Positions 33,486-42,185 of a stretch of 64,000 nt of DNA are shown piece by piece. Position numbers and translations under genes: made by a program. The DNA is from CAZNRY01 sp964575675 (GTDB lineage Bacteria > Eisenbacteria > RBG-16-71-46 > CAIMUX01 > VGJL01): positions 21,610 to 85,609 of the forward strand of contig CAZNRY010000001.1 of the NCBI GenBank assembly GCA_964575675.1, written 5' to 3'. The notes under the pieces were generated by a model. It saw nothing but the letters and a program-made list of their open reading frames with translations, was not told the origin of the DNA and made no database searches. The stretch's first letter is position 1. Each line of letters begins with the position of its first letter.

Positions 33486-33884
33486 CTAGCTTGCCCGAAG
33501 CAACGGGGCCTCCGACGCGTACCACTCCTCTAGGCGCCCCATGATCACCCTCTTCCGCAGCGGCCTCTGCACGATTCCAAGATCGGCCACTTCCTCGAGG
33601 GCCTTGCGTTCTACTTCGCCGGATGAGCCGGTCATCAGCGCCAGGACCGAGAGGGATCGATGCGACCGGAATGAATCGACCGCGCGCCGCCACGCCTCGA
33701 TCGTCGTCCGGCCAGGCTGGATCTGCGCGATCAAGAGATCGGGGACCGAGCGCGCGAGAAGCACGGCGGGTACTCCGTTTCCCCTGGCAAGGGTGACCAG
33801 GTACCCTTCCGACTCCAGCGCCACACGGAGCCGCCGGAGCAGGACCCGGCTATTGCCCACTACTAGAACGCGGACCGGAAGCAT
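33486..33884 (-). CDS. Degenerate response-regulator receiver domain (pseudo-receiver)
   Basis: 132 residues with the receiver fold order: VRVLVVGNSRVLLRRLRVAL (beta1-alpha1), VPDLLIAQIQPGRTT (beta3), LSVLALMTGSSGEVE (beta4) and LGIVQRPLRKRVIMGRLEEW (beta5-alpha5). The acidic pair after beta1 (normally DD) is GN, and the phospho-acceptor Asp of LxxDxxMP is Gln (IAQIQPG). Thr in LMTGSS remains, and the invariant Lys is Arg (QRPL). It therefore cannot be phosphorylated in the usual way. AAAGGGGAA precedes the ATG. It is the first gene of a two-gene unit with the HD-GYP enzyme and may act as its fixed protein partner. Confidence 0.72.
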   Translation of the reverse strand: MLPVRVLVVGNSRVLLRRLRVALESEGYLVTLARGNGVPAVLLARSVPDLLIAQIQPGRTTIEAWRRAVDSFRSHRSLSVLALMTGSSGEVERKALEEVADLGIVQRPLRKRVIMGRLEEWYASEAPLLRAS

Positions 33885-34216
33885 GCGGGATTCCCCTTTC
33901 TGCAGCAGCCACACTCGATCGGAGCAAGATGATTGCCAATCCGGACGCCGGGCCCCGTCCCGGGAACCGGGTTGCGTTTGGCCTGTTCCGGCGTTCCGGT
34001 CCGAGCCTTCGGCCGTCCCGGGGAGTGCGGGATGCACTCTTCGAGGCCGCCCGGTGTGCACCGTGCAATCGGCCGGCGCCCGCAATCGCCCATGCGCCCG
34101 GCCGAGTGAACGATTGCCCGGCCCCATCGGGGCGGGCTATCGTACCGACACGGGAAATCCCTCGGGGCGGTCAAACCGTCCCTTTCGATCGGGAGTCTGA
34201 AACAGGAGAACAAAGG
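33885..34216. other. Divergent intergenic region with a GC hairpin
   Basis: 332 bp between the divergent pseudo-receiver and SurA-like genes. ORFs crossing it do not look coding. A hairpin GCCCGGCCCC-ATC-GGGGCGGGC lies at about 34114-34135, and a second GC palindrome cluster (CCGGGCCCC, GTCCCGGGAACCGGG) at about 33944-33970. It must hold promoters in both directions, but I can see no convincing -35/-10 pair. Confidence 0.5.
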
Positions 34217-35563
34217 ATGCTGTTTTGGCCGAAACACCACGTCTGCGTGGCTGTCCTGCTCGTGGCGGGCCTGGCGGCACGGGCCGATGGGCAGGGGTCC
34301 CCGACCGCACCGGGGCCCCGGTCGGGGCCGAAGGTCGTCGAGGGGGTCGTCGCCGTCGTCGGCGACACGCCGATCCTCCGCTCCGAGCTGGACGACCGGT
34401 ACGCCCTTCTCTCTCCGCAGTTCGAGATCGCGCCCGGCGACACGGCGCGCGCCAACCAATTGCGGCGCGAGATTCTCGACAACCTGATCAGCGAGCAGCT
34501 CCTCCTGCAGGAAGCGGAGGGGCTGGGTCTCAAGGCCGACCAGGAGCAGATCGACAGCGCCGTCGTCTCGGCGGTCGAGAGCGATCGAGAGCGGATGGGA
34601 CCCGAAGGCTTCACCGCCGAGCTCGCCAACGAGGGAATAACGGAGGCGGATCTGCGTTCGCGCTATGCGGCCGAGGCGCGCAAGGAGATGCTGCGGCGCC
34701 AACTCCTGCAGAAGGAGGTCGTCGCGAAGGTCTCCGTGACCGACGCGCAGGCTGAACAGCACTTCCGCGACAACAAGGAGAAGATCGGCATGCGGCCCCG
34801 CGCGCTGCGCGTCCTCGATCTCTTCGTGAGGACGACCCCCGACACCTTGATCGAGGCGACCCACCGCAAGCGGGCCCTCGAGATCCGCCGCGAGATCGAC
34901 GGCGGCCTCTCCTTCGAGGATGCCGCGAAGCGCTACTCGGACGACGAGAAGACCCGGGAAGAGGGTGGATTGCTCGGCCGGTTCGGTCCCGGAGACCTGG
35001 GCGATCGCACCTTTGAGAGCGCAGCCTTCACGGGGGCGCCGGGCGTCGTCATCGGTCCCCTGCGGACGAACCTCGGCTACCATCTGATCAAGGTCGTGGA
35101 CCGGGATCCCAATGGGGCATGGGCGCAGATCCAGCACATCTTGATAGCCGTAGCGCCGAGCAGGAGCGACGAGGTGCGGGCCGAGCAGAAAATAGAATCG
35201 ATGCGGGCCGAAATCCTCTCGGGCAAGCTCGATTTCGCCGAGGCGGTCCGCCGCTACTCGGACGACGTCGCAAGCCGGGACGGCGGCGGGGATGTCGGCT
35301 GGCTGCCGATCGACAACTTCCTGGGCGACACCAAGGGCGCTGTCGATTCCCTCAGGGTCGGAGGCGTCAGCCGGGTCGCGGCGGTCGAGGGCGGATTCCA
35401 CCTCTTCAAGCTCGTCGGGGAGCAGGCGGAAACCGCCTATGCCTTCGAGGAGATCCGCGACGAGCTCCGCGGAATGGTCGAGAACCAGGAGCGGCAGAAG
35501 CGCCTGGACGCGTATCTCGTTGAGCTCCGCAAGAAGATCTTCGTCGAGATTCGTCCCCTATAG
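34217..35563 (+). CDS. SurA-like periplasmic chaperone with two parvulin PPIase domains
   Basis: 448 residues. Signal peptide about 1-26 (VCVAVLLVAGLAARADG). SurA-N region about 40-190 (EGVVAVVGDTPILRSELDDR, LRREILDNLISEQLLLQEA). Parvulin domain 1 about 193-297, with FEDAAKRYSDDEKT, EEGGLLGRFGPGDL and LGYHLIKVVDRDP. Parvulin domain 2 about 301-400, with QIQHILIAVAPSR, FAEAVRRYSDD and DGGGDVGWLPI. Such proteins help outer-membrane proteins fold in the periplasm, which fits a diderm. AGGAG lies 8 bases before the ATG; the frame extends upstream into the intergenic region. It is first in the 34217-42901 run. Confidence 0.88.
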   Translation: MLFWPKHHVCVAVLLVAGLAARADGQGSPTAPGPRSGPKVVEGVVAVVGDTPILRSELDDRYALLSPQFEIAPGDTARANQLRREILDNLISEQLLLQEAEGLGLKADQEQIDSAVVSAVESDRERMGPEGFTAELANEGITEADLRSRYAAEARKEMLRRQLLQKEVVAKVSVTDAQAEQHFRDNKEKIGMRPRALRVLDLFVRTTPDTLIEATHRKRALEIRREIDGGLSFEDAAKRYSDDEKTREEGGLLGRFGPGDLGDRTFESAAFTGAPGVVIGPLRTNLGYHLIKVVDRDPNGAWAQIQHILIAVAPSRSDEVRAEQKIESMRAEILSGKLDFAEAVRRYSDDVASRDGGGDVGWLPIDNFLGDTKGAVDSLRVGGVSRVAAVEGGFHLFKLVGEQAETAYAFEEIRDELRGMVENQERQKRLDAYLVELRKKIFVEIRPL

Positions 35564-35574
35564 GAGAGAGGCGC

Positions 35575-35856
35575 TTGCGGATCGACGTGTTGCTTCACTC
35601 ACTCTGCCTCTTCAAGACCCGCAGCCAGGCCGCGCGCGCTTGCGCCGAGGAACGGATCTGGCTGAACGGACACGCGGTGCGCTCATCGCGGATCGTTCAT
35701 CCCGGGGACAGGATCCGATGGCGCGATCCTCTCGGACGCTTTGAGCAGGAGGTCGAGATCATCGAAGTTCCCGTCGGCCAAGTCTCCCGCTCGGCTGCGC
35801 GCGGTATGTACCGCGAGCTCTCCCGTCGCGCCGTCGACGATCCCTGGGTCGCATAG
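35575..35856 (+). CDS. S4-domain RNA-binding protein (Hsp15/RqcP-like)
   Basis: 93 residues from TTG at 35575, with GGAGAG 5 bases upstream. The S4 fold fills the N-terminal half: MRIDVLLHSLCLFKTRSQAA, RACAEERIWLNGHAV, VHPGDRIRWRDPLG. The C-terminal basic helix RSAARGMYRELSRR matches Hsp15/RqcP proteins, which bind the 50S subunit carrying peptidyl-tRNA and assist ribosome rescue. It lies 11 bp after the chaperone gene and touches the ftsE ATG directly (TAG-ATG). Small RNA-binding proteins of other S4 types cannot be excluded. Confidence 0.85.
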   Translation: MRIDVLLHSLCLFKTRSQAARACAEERIWLNGHAVRSSRIVHPGDRIRWRDPLGRFEQEVEIIEVPVGQVSRSAARGMYRELSRRAVDDPWVA

Positions 35857-36549
35857 ATGATCGCCTTCGAGCACATTTTCCTTCGATACTGGGGCCCCAA
35901 CGAAGAATATGCGCTCCAGGACATCAACCTCGAGATCGGCTCCGGGGAGATGATCTTTTTTCTCGGACCGAGCGGCGCGGGCAAGACGAGCCTGCTGCGT
36001 CTCGTCACGCTCGAGGAAATGCCGGCCCAGGGCAGGGTTCGCGTGCTCGAGTTCGATTCGTCGAGGATCAAGGGACGCGAGATCCCGCGCCTGCGCCGGA
36101 AGGTAGGCGTCGTCTATCAGGATTTCCGCCTCCTGCGCGAGAAGACGATCTTCGAGAACATCGCCTACGTCCTGCGTATGACCGGGGTTCTCGACACCTC
36201 GACCCTGCAGCGGATCGTTCTTCGACTCCTGACCCAGGTGAGCCTCTATCACAAGCGCAATCACTTCCCGGATCAACTCTCTGGCGGCGAGCAGCAGCGG
36301 GCCGCGATCGCCCGCGCGCTCGTTCATGAACCGAGAATCGTCCTGGCCGACGAGCCGACCGGCAACCTCGACGCCGCCAGCGCGAACGAGATCCTCGACC
36401 TCTTCCGGCGGGTCAACATGGCCGGCGCGACGGTTGTCGTTGCGACCCACGACGAGTCGCTCGCGGCGCGCTACGCGACGCGCACCGTCTTTCTGGAGGG
36501 AGGCCGGGTCGTGCGCGAGGCGCGTTCGGTGCGGGCGAGGGCGCTATGA
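35857..36549 (+). CDS. ftsE: Cell-division ABC transporter ATP-binding protein FtsE
   Basis: 230 residues. FtsE-specific N-terminus MIAFEHIFLRYWGPNEEYAL, Walker A FLGPSGAGKTSLLRL (about 36-50), Q-loop VGVVYQDFRLL, signature LSGGEQQRAAIARAL (about 141-155), Walker B IVLADEPTGNLD (about 161-172) and switch His in VVATHDES. FtsE with FtsX controls peptidoglycan hydrolysis at the septum through an EnvC- or PcsB-type activator, and all three genes are adjacent here. The start follows the S4 stop without a spacer, and the stop overlaps ftsX (ATGA). Confidence 0.95.
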   Translation: MIAFEHIFLRYWGPNEEYALQDINLEIGSGEMIFFLGPSGAGKTSLLRLVTLEEMPAQGRVRVLEFDSSRIKGREIPRLRRKVGVVYQDFRLLREKTIFENIAYVLRMTGVLDTSTLQRIVLRLLTQVSLYHKRNHFPDQLSGGEQQRAAIARALVHEPRIVLADEPTGNLDAASANEILDLFRRVNMAGATVVVATHDESLAARYATRTVFLEGGRVVREARSVRARAL

Positions 36550-37439
36550 TCCGCTTCCGCTTCTTCCTCTCCGAGGCATGGGAGATCCAATCCCGCGATC
36601 GCGCGAACGGCCTGGCGAGCCTCACCGCACTGACCGCGGTTCTCTTTCTTCTCGCGATCGTTCTGATGGCCGGTCACAACGTGAGGGGAGTCGCGCACGG
36701 ACTTGAGTCGCGCAAGGGACTGCAAGTGTTTCTCGCCGAGGACCTGTCCGAGGACCGGATCGCCGAACTCGACGAGACATTCCGGCGCTTTGGGGAGGTT
36801 TCCGAGGTTCGGTTCATCTCCGCGCAGGAATCGCTGGCCGAGGTCGAATCCGACCTCGGCGGGCTCGATGTCGTTGGGGCGCTGGGTGAAAACCCTCTCT
36901 CCCCGTCGTTCGAGATCCATTTGAAGGCCGATGCGGCCTCGCGCAGCGGCGTCGTGCAGCAACTGGCGCGCGTGATCGAAGGATACGACGGCGTGGGCGA
37001 GGTCCTCTACGGTGGGGCATGGATCGAGGCCCTCGAACGGGGGCTGCGGAATGTCTACTGGGCGACGATCGGCGCCGGACTCCTCGCCGCGGCGGCGGTG
37101 CTCCTCGTCCTCTGGAACACACTGAAGCTCGCCTTCATCAGCCGCCGGGAGACGATTCGCATCCTCAAGGTCGTCGGCGCGACACCGGGGTTCATCCGGT
37201 CTCCTTACATCCTGCTGGGCGCGCTGCAGGCCACGGCGGCCTCGATCCTGGCGCTTCTTCTCGCCGCGCTCGTCCGTCTGGCCCTCGCGCAGATGATGCC
37301 GGGCGTGCAATTCCTGCCGCCGATCTGGGCGGCCACCTTTCTCGCCGGGGCGATTTTCCTCGGCATCGTGAGCAGCGTGGCATCGGTCGAGCCGGCGCTG
37401 CGCCATCTGGAGCGACGCCATGCGTCGATCACGAGCTAG
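36546..37439 (+). CDS. ftsX: Cell-division protein FtsX
   Basis: 297 residues with FtsX topology: N-terminal cytoplasmic part and first helix TALTAVLFLLAIVLMAG (about 22-38), a large extracytoplasmic domain (about 45-170; LQVFLAEDLSEDRIAELDET), then three helices near 178-200, 225-250 and 263-287. RETIRILKVVGATPGFIRSP is the conserved cytoplasmic loop. FtsX carries the FtsE ATP signal across the membrane to the hydrolase activator, encoded next. The ATG overlaps the ftsE stop by 4 bp. Confidence 0.93.
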   Translation: MIRFRFFLSEAWEIQSRDRANGLASLTALTAVLFLLAIVLMAGHNVRGVAHGLESRKGLQVFLAEDLSEDRIAELDETFRRFGEVSEVRFISAQESLAEVESDLGGLDVVGALGENPLSPSFEIHLKADAASRSGVVQQLARVIEGYDGVGEVLYGGAWIEALERGLRNVYWATIGAGLLAAAAVLLVLWNTLKLAFISRRETIRILKVVGATPGFIRSPYILLGALQATAASILALLLAALVRLALAQMMPGVQFLPPIWAATFLAGAIFLGIVSSVASVEPALRHLERRHASITS

Positions 37440-37458
37440 CAGGCCGGGAGCTTCCCCG

Positions 37459-38706
37459 GTGCCCGCACGTGTTGGCGTCGGTCGTCCTCCCAGCTTGCTC
37501 GGATCCCTGCCGGGATCCCCGCAATCCCGCCGGGGCCGCACCCTTCGGTCCTTCCGCGGTCTCGTTCTGCTCCTCCTGCCTCTGCTCGCGGCCGCGCAGG
37601 CGAACGAGGACCCGATCTTGGCCCGCCAGCGCGAGCTGCGCGATCTTAAACGGCAGATGGACGAGAATCGAGGCAAGATCGAAGAGCTTCGCCGCAAGGA
37701 GAAGAACCTTGGGACTCTGAATCAACGCCTCCAGAAGGACAAGGACCTGACGGCGCGGTACCTGGCCCGTCTGGGCGAGCAGGAGCGCGCCCTGCTCGCT
37801 GATCTCACGGCGGGACAGACGGAGCTCGACCGGCGCTCGGTCGAGCACGACCGGATGGCCGATGCTCTGAGGCGCCGCCTGCGCGCCTACCAACGCGCCC
37901 GGGATCCGCAAACCGCAGAGCTTCTCCTCTCATCGAAGAGCTTTTCGGACCTCTTCGCGCGCGGGGCACTGCTCGCGCGGGCGATCCAGAGGGACCGCAC
38001 CGATCTGATCTGGCTAAGGCAGCAGCGCGACGATCTCGCCATGGACACATCCCTCCTCGAGTCGCGCCGGCATGGGATTCAGGCCATGCAGGAGGAGAAG
38101 ATCCGCGAGAAGGGGAGGATCGAACAGAAATCGGAGCGGGCGACGCAGCAGATCGCCCAGATTCGGGAGGAGCGCGCAGCCTTCGAGAGCCGTCAGAAAG
38201 AGCTCGCGCGCGCCGAGGAGCAGATCCGCGGCCTTCTCGCGCGTCTCGAGGAGGCGCGCCGCAAGTCGCAGAAGGCGGGCAAGGCGCCAGGATCCTCAGG
38301 GCCCGGCATCAGCGGCCGCCGGGGCGGCCTTCCCTGGCCGGCGGCGGGCAAGGTGATCGGTCGCTTCGGCGTGGAGCTCCATCCGCGCTTCGGAACGAAG
38401 GTGCCGAGCAACGGGATCGACATTGCCGCCCCCGCCGGGACTTCGGTCAAGTCGATCGCCTCGGGTGTGGCGGAGTTCGTCGACTGGCTCTCGGGCTACG
38501 GGCGGTGCGTGATCGTGAACCACGGCGGGGGATTCTACTCGCTCTACGCGCACTGCTCGCGCGTCCTCGTCGCGAACGGCGAGAGAATCTCGGAGGGACA
38601 GAAGATCGCAGAGGTCGGCGACACGGACTCGGTGAAGGGCAACTGCCTTCATTTCGAGATCCGCCGCGGACAGGAAGCGATGGACCCCGAGGCATGGCTC
38701 AAGTGA
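37459..38706 (+). CDS. envC: EnvC-like coiled-coil protein with degenerate LytM (M23) domain
   Basis: 415 residues from GTG 37459 (GGGAG about 8 bases upstream); an in-frame ATG at 37420 overlaps ftsX. Signal segment about 33-48 (RGLVLLLLPLLAAAQA). Long coiled coil about 50-270, rich in Arg/Glu/Gln. LytM/M23 domain about 295-415. Zinc ligands are partly lost: the first His of HxGxD is Asn (SNGIDIAAPAG, about 317) and the first His of HxH is Cys (NCLHFEIRRG, about 395). YAHCS keeps one His. As in E. coli EnvC, this implies an amidase activator instead of a hydrolase, controlled by the FtsEX genes just upstream. It overlaps holB by 13 bp. Confidence 0.88.
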   Translation: MPARVGVGRPPSLLGSLPGSPQSRRGRTLRSFRGLVLLLLPLLAAAQANEDPILARQRELRDLKRQMDENRGKIEELRRKEKNLGTLNQRLQKDKDLTARYLARLGEQERALLADLTAGQTELDRRSVEHDRMADALRRRLRAYQRARDPQTAELLLSSKSFSDLFARGALLARAIQRDRTDLIWLRQQRDDLAMDTSLLESRRHGIQAMQEEKIREKGRIEQKSERATQQIAQIREERAAFESRQKELARAEEQIRGLLARLEEARRKSQKAGKAPGSSGPGISGRRGGLPWPAAGKVIGRFGVELHPRFGTKVPSNGIDIAAPAGTSVKSIASGVAEFVDWLSGYGRCVIVNHGGGFYSLYAHCSRVLVANGERISEGQKIAEVGDTDSVKGNCLHFEIRRGQEAMDPEAWLK

Positions 38707-39821
38707 GTTCCCGTCCGACCCTGCCGGAGAGAGCGATCCTCTCTTGGATCCGCGACCAGGACGAGGTCCTCGCGCGCCTGATCGCCGCGGTGCGCGACGA
38801 TCGCGTCCCGCAGGCATACCTCTTCCACGGGCCCCGCGGCGTCGGGAAAACCAGGACCGCGATCGGTCTCGCGCAAGCCCTGAACTGCACGGGAGATGGC
38901 GCCCCGTGCGGCGTCTGCCTCCCCTGCCGGAAAATCAGTAACCTCACCCATCCGGACGTACGCCTGCTCTTCCCCGCGACGCGCGACGAGGACTCGCGCC
39001 CCGATGAGATCGCCAAGAGGCTTGAGGAATACGGAGCCGACCGATACCATCTCCTCGAGTTCGCGAGAAACGCGTCGATCAGCATCGACAGGATCCGGGA
39101 GTGGAAGAGCGAGGCCGGCATGTCCCTCTCCGAGGGGCGCCGGCGCGTTTTCATCCTCGCCGACGCGGCCCGGATGACCGAGGACGCGGCGCAGTCCGCG
39201 CTGAAGCTGATCGAGGAACCTCCGACGGGGACCCATCTGGTCCTGATCGCGGAGGAACCGTCGTCGCTTCTGCCGACGATCGTCTCGCGATGCCAGCTCG
39301 TTCGTTTCCGGCCGCTGCGGAGAGAGTCGATCGAGGATGTCCTTGTCGCCAAGGCCGGGATGGACCAGGCGTCGGCCCGGCTGATCGCCGCCCTCTCCGA
39401 GGGGAGCCTGGGGCGGGCCCTGGGACTGAAGGAAGAGACCTCGATCGTCAAGACTCGGGATGCGGCGCTCGAACTGCTGCGTGCGGGGACCGCGCCGGGA
39501 GAGATCCAGGAGAAGGTGAAGCAATGGTCCCGCAGCTTGGATCCGAACAGCGCCCGCCGGAACATCGAGCTCCTGCTGATGTGGTGCCACGACATTCTGG
39601 CGATTCGCTACCGCCTTCCGGACGACCAGATCGGCAACATCGACCGGAAGAAGGAACTCGTCGCTCAGGCTGCGACGATGCCGGTGTCCAGGATTCGCGC
39701 GACGATCGATGCCCTCGAGGAGATGCTGGACAGCATCGACCGCAACGTGAACCCTGCCCTGGCGCTCCACGAGATGCTGAGCCGCCTTGCGGCCGCGGCA
39801 CCGGAGGGGCGCCAGCCGTGA
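38694..39821 (+). CDS. holB: DNA polymerase III delta-prime subunit
   Basis: 375 residues. Clamp-loader AAA+ domain with Walker A FHGPRGVGKTRTAIGLA (about 43-59), zinc module NCTGDGAPCGVCLPCRKI (about 64-81, four Cys), strand VFILADAARMTEDAAQSAL, sensor 1 IEEPPTGTHLVLIAEE and the SRC motif in TIVSRCQLVRFRPL. Delta-prime keeps the clamp loader in order with no ATPase of its own in E. coli; here the P-loop looks intact. The C-terminal collar domain runs about 230-375. The start ATG 38694 lies inside the end of the EnvC gene. The stop overlaps the ricT start (GTGA). Confidence 0.92.
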   Translation: MAQVSSRPTLPERAILSWIRDQDEVLARLIAAVRDDRVPQAYLFHGPRGVGKTRTAIGLAQALNCTGDGAPCGVCLPCRKISNLTHPDVRLLFPATRDEDSRPDEIAKRLEEYGADRYHLLEFARNASISIDRIREWKSEAGMSLSEGRRRVFILADAARMTEDAAQSALKLIEEPPTGTHLVLIAEEPSSLLPTIVSRCQLVRFRPLRRESIEDVLVAKAGMDQASARLIAALSEGSLGRALGLKEETSIVKTRDAALELLRAGTAPGEIQEKVKQWSRSLDPNSARRNIELLLMWCHDILAIRYRLPDDQIGNIDRKKELVAQAATMPVSRIRATIDALEEMLDSIDRNVNPALALHEMLSRLAAAAPEGRQP

Positions 39822-40546
39822 GTGGATTGCCGGACGAGAGGGTCTCCGATTCCGATGCGGCGGCGCGCCCCGAGCCGAAGATGGCGCAGGTCCGATTCAA
39901 GGGGCACCGGATCGAGCTCTTCATCCTTCCCGACGACGTCGAGGTCCAGCCGGGCGGGGTCGTGATCGTCGAAGCCGACCGCGGCATCGACGCGGGCACG
40001 CTTCTCCGGTGCGGTCCCGGGCAGCTTTCCGCCCGCTCTCGCCAAGCGGTCCAGAGGATCCTCCGCGCCGCGACAAAGGAGGAACTCCACCACCTCGAGC
40101 AGGTCCGCGAGGAGGACGCCTCCGCACTTCGAATCTGTCGCGAGCGCGTCGAGGTCTCGGGACCTCCGATGCGGATGATCGATGCGGAATTCCAGTTTGA
40201 TGGCAACCGCGTGACCTTCTACTTCACCGCCGAGGGAAGGGTCGACTTTCGCGCGTTGGTTCGGGATCTTGCGAAGATCTTTCGGACCCGGATCGAGCTG
40301 CGCCAGATCCATCCGCGAGAGGCGGCGCGCAGGCAGGGCGGCGTCGGACCCTGCGGGATGAACCTCTGCTGCGGTTCCTTCCTCCAGTCGTTCGAGCCGG
40401 TGACCCTGAAGATGGCGAAGCGGCAGAACCTGGCATTGGCCCCGACGCGGATCTCGGGACTCTGCGGCCGGCTCCTCTGCTGTCTAGCCTTCGATTGTGG
40501 GGAGTGCGGCGGGGGGCAATGCCGCGCGGAGGGTGAGGGAGCGTGA
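39818..40546 (+). CDS. ricT: PSP1-domain protein RicT/YaaT
   Basis: 242 residues. The PSP1 domain is marked by DAEFQFDGNRVTFYFTAEGR, VDFRALVRDLAKIFRTRIEL and the Cys-rich segments GPCGMNLCCGSFLQSF and ISGLCGRLLCCLAFDC. The C-terminus adds GECGGGQC. In Bacillus RicT joins RicA/RicF in an Fe-S complex that acts with RNase Y. The adjacent holB-yaaT order is conserved in Gram-positive bacteria and is kept here. The GTG start overlaps holB and the end overlaps tatD, each by 4 bp. Confidence 0.92.
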   Translation: MSGLPDERVSDSDAAARPEPKMAQVRFKGHRIELFILPDDVEVQPGGVVIVEADRGIDAGTLLRCGPGQLSARSRQAVQRILRAATKEELHHLEQVREEDASALRICRERVEVSGPPMRMIDAEFQFDGNRVTFYFTAEGRVDFRALVRDLAKIFRTRIELRQIHPREAARRQGGVGPCGMNLCCGSFLQSFEPVTLKMAKRQNLALAPTRISGLCGRLLCCLAFDCGECGGGQCRAEGEGA

Positions 40547-41307
40547 TCGACACCCACGCCCACGTGCACGCGCGGGCGTTCGACCGGGATCGCGACGACG
40601 TGGTCCGGCGCGTGTGGGAGTCGGGAGGGCGCTTTCTGATCGAGGTCAACATCTCCTCCCATGACTGGCCCCGCGTGCGCGATCTGGCCACGCGCGACCC
40701 TCGGATCTTCTCGACGATCGGCGTCCACCCCCACGATTCGGGACGCGCGACCCTGCAAGAGCTAGAGAATCTATTTCGCGATCTCGACGATCCCAAGATC
40801 CGGGCGATCGGTGAGACCGGCCTCGACTACTTTCGCGATTACGCCCCGCGCGACGTCCAGCAGGAGTTTTTCCGCCGTCACATCGCCGCCGCCCGCGAAA
40901 CAGGCCTTCCGCTCGTCGTTCACTCACGCGCGGCCCATGAAGATGTCTTGCGCATCATTGAGGAGGAGGGACGGGGCGAGGTGCGGGGGGTCTTCCATTG
41001 TTTCGCCGGAGACGGCCGCATCGCCGCGCGCGCCCGCGCGTTGGGGTTCCTCCTCGGCTTCGGCGGAGCGGCGACCTACAACCCGAAGCGCTCCGCTCCG
41101 CTTCTGCAGGGCGTCGGGCTCGACGGGATCGTCCTCGAAACCGATTGCCCCTACCTGACCCCGCATCCACGGCGGAACGACCGCAACGAGCCGGCGAACA
41201 TCCCGATCATCGCCGCGGCGATCGCCGGATATCTGGGGGTCGAGGTCGGGGAGGTGGACCGCGCCACCGATGCCAACGCGATCCGGCTCTTCAATCTCCC
41301 GGAATGA
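40543..41307 (+). CDS. tatD: TatD-family metal-dependent deoxyribonuclease
   Basis: 254 residues in a TIM-barrel hydrolase. Metal ligands: MIDTHAHVHARAF (His-x-His), GETGLDYFRDY (Glu), LPLVVHSRAAHEDV (His), GVFHCFAGD (His) and LETDCPYLTPHP (Asp). The family has 3'-5' exonuclease activity on DNA and is linked with repair and D-amino-acyl editing functions. Its GTG overlaps the ricT stop by 4 bp, and its own stop overlaps rsmA by 4 bp. The tatD-rsmA order is widely conserved. Confidence 0.94.
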   Translation: MIDTHAHVHARAFDRDRDDVVRRVWESGGRFLIEVNISSHDWPRVRDLATRDPRIFSTIGVHPHDSGRATLQELENLFRDLDDPKIRAIGETGLDYFRDYAPRDVQQEFFRRHIAAARETGLPLVVHSRAAHEDVLRIIEEEGRGEVRGVFHCFAGDGRIAARARALGFLLGFGGAATYNPKRSAPLLQGVGLDGIVLETDCPYLTPHPRRNDRNEPANIPIIAAAIAGYLGVEVGEVDRATDANAIRLFNLPE

Positions 41308-42185
41308 TCACCCGGCAAGGAACAGACGAGCGGGCTGGACACGAATCCGAGAAGGGATGGCTGCGCCACCATGGGATCAAGCCGCGCAAGCGGCTCGGCC
41401 AGAACTTTCTGATCCACGCGGGGACCGCCTCGCGCCTCGTCCGGGCGATGCAGATCGATCCCGGCAGCCACGTCCTCGAGATCGGTGCGGGGGCGGGTGC
41501 GCTGACCCGCGCGCTGCTCGAGTCCGGGCACACCGTCGCGGCCGTTGAGATCGATCCCCGCCTCCTCGTCCTGTTGCAGGATCGGTTCGCTGGGGAGGTT
41601 CGTTCGGGGCGCCTCCTCCTCCACGCGGGGAGCATTCTCGATCTCGATCCGTCAAGCATCCCGCGCCCGCAGGGCCGCAGGATGTTCCTCGCCGGCAACC
41701 TGCCGTACGCGATCACGACGCCAATCCTACTCTGGATGATCGAGGCGAGGGAGTGTTTCGAGGCGTCGGCCGTCTTGATGCAGCGGGAGGTCGCCGCGCG
41801 AATCACGGCCAAGCCCGGCAACCGGACATACGGCAGCCTCTCCGTTTGGCTCGCCTTCCACGCTCTGGCGCGTGTTCTCGCCACGGTCGGCCCCGGCGGA
41901 TTCTGGCCCGTCCCCGAGGTCGATTCCGCCCTGGTCGGGTTCGTCTTCCACCGCGCGCCGCCCGTCGCGATCGCATCACCCGTCCATCTGGAGAAGGTCC
42001 TCTCCGCCACATTCGGGCAGCGGAGGAAGATGCTCCGCGCCTCGCTCGGCAATGCACTCGGGGATCCCGAGCTCGCGGCCCGTCTCCTCGATGTCGCGGG
42101 GATCGACGGCCGGCGCCGCCCGGAGAGCCTCACGCTGGCCGAGTTCGCGATGCTGGCTGGCGCGGCCGGCAGGTTTCTTCCGTGA
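41304..42185 (+). CDS. rsmA: 16S rRNA dimethyladenosine transferase
   Basis: 293 residues. Signature KRLGQNFLIHAGTASRLVRA, motif I VLEIGAGAGALTRALLE (about 54-70), AVEIDPRLLVLL, and the catalytic motif IV AGNLPYAITTPIL (about 131-143). The C-terminal helical domain recognises helix 45 (FGQRRKMLRASLGNAL). The enzyme dimethylates the two adjacent adenosines at the 3' end of 16S rRNA. The ATG overlaps the tatD stop (ATGA); the next gene starts with an overlap of 4 bp. Confidence 0.95.
   Translation: MITRQGTDERAGHESEKGWLRHHGIKPRKRLGQNFLIHAGTASRLVRAMQIDPGSHVLEIGAGAGALTRALLESGHTVAAVEIDPRLLVLLQDRFAGEVRSGRLLLHAGSILDLDPSSIPRPQGRRMFLAGNLPYAITTPILLWMIEARECFEASAVLMQREVAARITAKPGNRTYGSLSVWLAFHALARVLATVGPGGFWPVPEVDSALVGFVFHRAPPVAIASPVHLEKVLSATFGQRRKMLRASLGNALGDPELAARLLDVAGIDGRRRPESLTLAEFAMLAGAAGRFLP

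Noticed and set aside
34114..34135. GC hairpin upstream of the SurA-like gene as a terminator
   Set aside because: It lies in a divergent region where no transcript should end, has no T-tract, and may reflect base composition only.
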